10,845 nt of DNA from an uncultured Acetatifactor sp. (lineage in GTDB: Bacteria; Bacillota; Clostridia; Lachnospirales; Lachnospiraceae): assembly GCA_910587555.1 (NCBI GenBank), contig CAJULV010000040.1, positions 7,122 to 17,966 on the forward strand. The letters run 5' to 3'. A model generated the notes under the pieces. The model had not been told where the DNA came from and did no database searches. It saw only the letters and a program-made list of their open reading frames with translations. Shown here in pieces: positions 7,951 to 10,845 of the stretch; the stretch's first letter is position 1; each line of letters begins with the position of its first letter. Both the position numbers and the translations under genes were made by a program.

Positions 7951-7985
7951 TAGCGGAATTGCCTTATCAAAAGGCAATTCCGCTA
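7951..7985 (-). terminator. Hairpin terminator of the sigma/anti-sigma operon
   Basis: A perfect 15-bp inverted repeat (TAGCGGAATTGCCTT and its complement) with a 5-nt loop begins 9 nt after the stop of the anti-sigma gene. In the minus-strand transcript it is followed by TTTCTGT, an imperfect T tract. The position between an operon end and a new promoter fits intrinsic termination. The weak T tract leaves room for partial read-through into the lipoprotein gene. Confidence 0.75.
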
Positions 7986-7994
7986 CTCATTTTC

Positions 7995-8927
7995 CTATTT
8001 CCGTATCGTCTGCAATACATCCGAAGGGATTTCAAATTCAACCGCTCCCATATACATGGGGGCCACGTCACCTTCGTTAAACCCGATTACCACATTTCCC
8101 TCTTCGTTCAGGTAGAAAGATGTTTCGTCCGTAATCTCCTTAAAGTTCCACTCTTCAATATCATGGTCCAGCCAGTACACAACCATTTCGTCCGCATCCA
8201 TCTGCGCCTGCATCTGCTGTTTGATATTTTCGCTGATAACTGTAATATAGTCTGCCCCTTCCCGGAAGAGTTCCTTTAATTCCAAACGTTCTCCCGTTTT
8301 TAAATCAATGGTATAGTAATAATTCCACTGATATCCGCTGCCGGCACCCTGGTAGCAAAACAGCTTCAACGTAAAATAATCCTGCGTGGAAACAAGCACC
8401 TCCCCCTTCACGACAACATCCTGATATCCCTCTTCTCCCTTCAAATTGTCTTCAAACTCTGCTATCAGCCTGTCGGAAATTTCCGTGATTTCCGCATTGA
8501 TATCTTCCACAGTGCGGTTCAGCTTTTCCTGAATCTCCTCATTCCCCTCCTGGCCGGTAACCTTAATCTCGGGAACTTCGATATCCGCCATGTTCCGTTC
8601 CGTCTCATAAGAATAATTCCGGAAGGTAACGGCTTCCACCAGCTGCCCGATCACAGGAATCTGTTCCATGGCGTGGGCAATGGATGCGGATGTGTTTGGC
8701 AGCAGTACAAAAATCCCCATAAATGCCGCGGCCATTACCGCCGCCCCTGCCGCCCGCTTCCTGTTTCGCTCCCTTTGTTCCGCTTTTCCGGACTCCTCCA
8801 TCCTTCTCAGCAGCTTCTCCAGCTGCGAACCCGACATTCCCTGTCTTTGATATTCTTCTTTCATGCGGAAAAGCTCCTTCTCCACCCTTTCGTTCAGATC
8901 TTTTCTCTCCGAAAAATTATAAACCAT
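7995..8927 (-). CDS. rsiV: RsiV-like membrane anti-sigma factor (DUF3298 type)
   Basis: With the start at 8927 the product has 310 residues. I chose this ATG because AGGAGG lies 6 nt upstream; the longer frame would start at a TTG at 8981 without a good binding site. Residues 1-57 are charged and cytoplasmic, suited to binding the sigma factor. A membrane segment covers about 59-78, followed by an Ala-His-Ala site at 84-86. The outer part contains a DUF4163-like region (about 115-190) and a DUF3298-like domain (about 208-305), the arrangement of Bacillus subtilis RsiV. RsiV binds lysozyme and is then cut by signal peptidase and RasP, releasing SigV. That this protein responds to lysozyme is inference from the family. 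It follows the ECF sigma gene after 84 nt on the same strand, the usual pairing, and is followed by a terminator. Confidence 0.88.
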   Translation of the reverse strand: MVYNFSERKDLNERVEKELFRMKEEYQRQGMSGSQLEKLLRRMEESGKAEQRERNRKRAAGAAVMAAAFMGIFVLLPNTSASIAHAMEQIPVIGQLVEAVTFRNYSYETERNMADIEVPEIKVTGQEGNEEIQEKLNRTVEDINAEITEISDRLIAEFEDNLKGEEGYQDVVVKGEVLVSTQDYFTLKLFCYQGAGSGYQWNYYYTIDLKTGERLELKELFREGADYITVISENIKQQMQAQMDADEMVVYWLDHDIEEWNFKEITDETSFYLNEEGNVVIGFNEGDVAPMYMGAVEFEIPSDVLQTIRK

Positions 8928-8933
8928 ATTACC

Positions 8934-8939
8934 CCTCCT
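8934..8939 (-). promoter_or_regulatory. Strong ribosome binding site that fixes the anti-sigma start
   Basis: AGGAGG on the minus strand, 6 nt before the ATG at 8927. It is a consensus site at good spacing and is the main reason for preferring this start over the in-frame TTG 54 nt further upstream. Confidence 0.85.
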
Positions 8940-9011
8940 GTTCTTATTCCGGTTCCCGAAGCTGCCGTGAACCACGACCAATCCGGACGTTACACTGTTT
9001 CTGACACTGTT

Positions 9012-9566
9012 CTATTTCCGTTTCGCGTCCGCGTAACGCTGTGCCTGCCGCCCCTGCACAATGGTTTCTTCCGACAGGATTCCCCGCAGCTTTTTCAGGC
9101 TTCTGTACAGCCTGCTTTTTACGGTATTGATATTCTCTTCCAGAATGTCCGCAATTTCTTCCAGCTTCCTGTCCTCAAAATATTTCAGGATTACCACTGC
9201 CCTGTCTCTGTCCGAAAGCATTTCCAATGCCTGCCGCAAATCCACATTGGAATATCGGTCTTCCGTAACGGCTGCTTCCTCCCCATTATCCTCCATTGCC
9301 TCATAGGAAAGATGCCTGGGAGTCCGCGCATATCCAAAACACTCATTCAGCATTATGCGGTAGACCCATGTCTGCGCATATTCAGGTTTCTTCAGCGCGT
9401 GGCTGCCGCGCAGTGCCTTGTACGCGCCGTTCTGTACAATGTCACAGGCATCCGCTTCGTTATGGACGTAGCTGTAAGCCAGCCGGTAATATTGATTGTA
9501 TTTTTCCAGAATAATCTGTTCTACCAGATTCCTGTTCGCCCTCTCCTTCTTGCCCGAAAAAAACAA
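9012..9566 (-). CDS. sigV: ECF sigma factor, SigV-like
   Basis: The 184-residue protein has the two-domain layout of ECF sigma factors. Region 2 covers about 15-82, with the YYRLAYSYVHNEADACDIVQ segment (26-45) that contacts core polymerase and the -10 element. Region 4 covers about 108-163, with LSDRDRAVVILKYFEDRKLE followed by a helix-turn-helix ending NTVKSRLYRSLKKL for the -35 element. Length is normal for the group. It is followed by an RsiV-like membrane anti-sigma gene on the same strand, and an ECF-type promoter precedes it, so it probably drives its own operon. The start used is TTG (9564-9566) with GGAGG only 3 nt upstream and a purine-rich stretch before it; no ATG or GTG in frame gives a better choice, so the exact start is uncertain. 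The SigV assignment rests on the anti-sigma partner and promoter, not on a sequence search. Confidence 0.92.
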   Translation of the reverse strand: MFFSGKKERANRNLVEQIILEKYNQYYRLAYSYVHNEADACDIVQNGAYKALRGSHALKKPEYAQTWVYRIMLNECFGYARTPRHLSYEAMEDNGEEAAVTEDRYSNVDLRQALEMLSDRDRAVVILKYFEDRKLEEIADILEENINTVKSRLYRSLKKLRGILSEETIVQGRQAQRYADAKRK

Positions 9567-9601
9567 CTTCCTCCACCCCCTCGTCTTGCTTTCTGTAGCT
9601 T

Positions 9602-9630
9602 TAGACGCGGAGTGCGGAGGAAAAGTTTCA
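9602..9630 (-). promoter_or_regulatory. ECF-type promoter upstream of the sigma gene (autoregulation)
   Basis: On the minus strand TGAAAC (9625-9630) is followed by T bases and, after 17 nt, CGTCTA (9602-9607). This matches the TGAAAC and CGTC elements recognised by SigV, SigM, SigX and SigW type sigma factors in Bacillus. The site lies about 36 nt before the sigma start and gives a leader of about 30 nt. It is the expected place for positive autoregulation of a sigma/anti-sigma operon. Confidence 0.8.
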
Positions 9631-9670
9631 TTTATTTTTTATCAATTTGCCGGAAGATAACGGCAGCAGG

Positions 9671-10845
9671 TCACCCGGAAATCCTCCTGTAGCGCGTTAC
9701 CGCAATCAGGGAAACAATCGCTGCCGCCAGACTGGCTGCGCAGATGACTGCCGCCTGTACCGCTGCTTCCCTGTTTCCGATGCCTTCCGGCATTCCGGAC
9801 ATGCCTGCAGCTGTCGGCCTGAAGTCCGGGGGTGTATTCCCGTTTATTACCGGTATTGCATTTTCGCCGACTGCTTCCCCTTGTCCGGAATTCTCCTGCA
9901 TCCGCGGCTCCGCGGCGTCTTTCTCCGGTTCCGAATCCGTACTCTCCTGCACGGTTCCGTCCTTGTCTTCAGAAAAGCTTACCTCCACCCCGTTAAACTG
10001 AAAGCGCTGTCCGCCCATCTGAAATACGCCCATGGTTTCTACATCAATATGGGATGCATCCACCAGCCCGGATGCGTCGAGCCGTTGTCCGGCGTCGGTA
10101 GAAGGTATGGTACCGTCCAGCTGTCCCAGGATACTTTCCGCCCTCAGCAGGACCGTCTGCCGAAGCATCTCCGCCCCCGCGTCATATTCCTCATAGGAGT
10201 AGAACGCTGTAGGGTCCGTTTTTACCAGAGTGTCAATTTGGCTCCGGATGCGGCTGTACACTTCCTCAAACCTGCCGCCCTGGACATATTCCGCCGCCAG
10301 TACCCGCATATATTCATGATATCTGGAAAGGTACTCCTCGTCCTCCAACAGGGCATCGAAAAAATCCGTTCCCTGGAAAGGCGTGTCAATGGCGTAATTT
10401 ACCATCTCTTCCGCACTGTCCGCAGTTCCCATACTCATGCCGCCGAACGAAAGGTTGTAATCCCAGGGAATTATATTTAATTTGCCGTTATATTCATACA
10501 GATAGTAATTATGCGCCATATTCCCGCTCAGGCTGTCCATATTCACGGCAAAGGTATGGACTGCCATGTATTTCAGTATATTGTCAATGTCCAGACATGT
10601 CTCCAGCTCCGTTCCTTCGCTGACTTGCTTCAGTGAATTGACTACAATTTTGTGATCATTCTTGCCGGTATCATTTACTTCCCCTTCCCATATTGCGGAA
10701 TAACTGTCCAAATCGTCGTCTGTATAATTCAAATCCGAACCGTTTCCTGTCATGGAAGGGCCGCCACCGCCCGGCGCCCTTCCTCCGTCCCCCCGGCTTG
10801 CGGTGCCTTCTGTCTCTCCGTTTCCGGGAAAACCAAAGCCTTCGC
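9671..10845 (-). CDS. cotH: CotH-family protein kinase, membrane-anchored, 5' end missing
   Basis: The gene runs off the right edge; 390 C-terminal residues are visible, and the frame is open to the edge, so the ATG at 10753 is internal and not the start. The first 30 visible residues are rich in Gly and Pro, probably a loop inside the domain. The CotH kinase core follows: LNYTDDDLDSYSAI, then AVNMDSLSGNMAHNYYLYEY and KLNIIPWDYNLSFGG, with Asp103 and Asp128 (numbered from the edge) as likely metal-binding or catalytic residues by analogy with Bacillus CotH, an atypical protein kinase. Later come a charged, low-complexity linker (about 290-325) and a single hydrophobic segment (about 360-382) ending in RYRRISG, a C-terminal membrane anchor with a positive inside end. 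The N-terminal part, including any signal peptide, is unseen. The kinase domain is therefore probably outside the cell. Its substrate is unknown; spore-coat function cannot be assumed for this anchored form. No clear terminator separates it from the sigma operon. Confidence 0.9.
   Translation of the reverse strand, partial: EGFGFPGNGETEGTASRGDGGRAPGGGGPSMTGNGSDLNYTDDDLDSYSAIWEGEVNDTGKNDHKIVVNSLKQVSEGTELETCLDIDNILKYMAVHTFAVNMDSLSGNMAHNYYLYEYNGKLNIIPWDYNLSFGGMSMGTADSAEEMVNYAIDTPFQGTDFFDALLEDEEYLSRYHEYMRVLAAEYVQGGRFEEVYSRIRSQIDTLVKTDPTAFYSYEEYDAGAEMLRQTVLLRAESILGQLDGTIPSTDAGQRLDASGLVDASHIDVETMGVFQMGGQRFQFNGVEVSFSEDKDGTVQESTDSEPEKDAAEPRMQENSGQGEAVGENAIPVINGNTPPDFRPTAAGMSGMPEGIGNREAAVQAAVICAASLAAAIVSLIAVTRYRRISG

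Noticed and set aside
8928..8981. Longer anti-sigma protein starting at TTG 8981
   Set aside because: The extra 18 residues have no good ribosome binding site, while the ATG at 8927 has AGGAGG at ideal spacing.
9631..9670. Terminator after the CotH gene
   Set aside because: Only a 5-bp stem (TGCCG/CGGCA) is present and it is followed by an A-rich run on the transcript, not by T bases.
8673..9692. A 339-codon plus-strand frame opposite the sigma and anti-sigma genes
   Set aside because: It is antisense to both genes and shows no domain; both opposing genes have clear family features and start signals.

Overview
The window looks like a chromosomal segment of an anaerobic Firmicute in class Clostridia, probably Lachnospiraceae-like. 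The grounds are the family mix: large hybrid sensor kinases with Cache, PAS, GGDEF and GAF modules, a SigV/RsiV-type ECF pair, a membrane-anchored CotH kinase and a family 1 sugar-type binding lipoprotein. Strong AGGAGG-type ribosome binding sites and TTG starts agree with this. The genus cannot be fixed from the sequence alone.

All six supported genes lie on the minus strand, so transcription runs from high to low coordinates. In that order they are: (i) the 3' part of a CotH-family kinase gene, cut by the right edge; (ii) an ECF sigma factor preceded by an ECF-type promoter (TGAAAC-N17-CGTCTA); (iii) an RsiV-like anti-sigma factor, followed by a perfect 15-bp hairpin terminator; (iv) a promoter (TTGAAA-N17-TGC-TAAAAT minus the overlap, see the feature) driving a solute-binding lipoprotein; (v) a 1344-residue membrane hybrid histidine kinase starting 10 nt after the lipoprotein stop; (vi) a 709-residue soluble hybrid histidine kinase 125 nt further on. 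The last 86 bases at the left edge hold no clear gene.

There appear to be two functional modules. The first is a self-regulated envelope-stress switch: the sigma factor is probably held by the membrane anti-sigma factor, and the promoter upstream of the sigma gene matches what such sigma factors recognise. The second is a signalling cassette in which an extracellular binding lipoprotein probably presents a ligand to the Cache sensor of the large kinase, with a second kinase downstream. No transporter permease and no DNA-binding response regulator are encoded in the window, so the output of this cassette is not visible here.

The most unusual feature is an in-frame array of 36-bp repeats in the 709-residue kinase. 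It encodes a 12-residue hydrophilic motif about seven times over, placed inside the ATP-binding domain between the N box and the G1 box. The large kinase also carries a GGDEF-like domain with a degenerate signature, and the 709-residue kinase carries a receiver-like domain without its phosphoacceptor aspartate.
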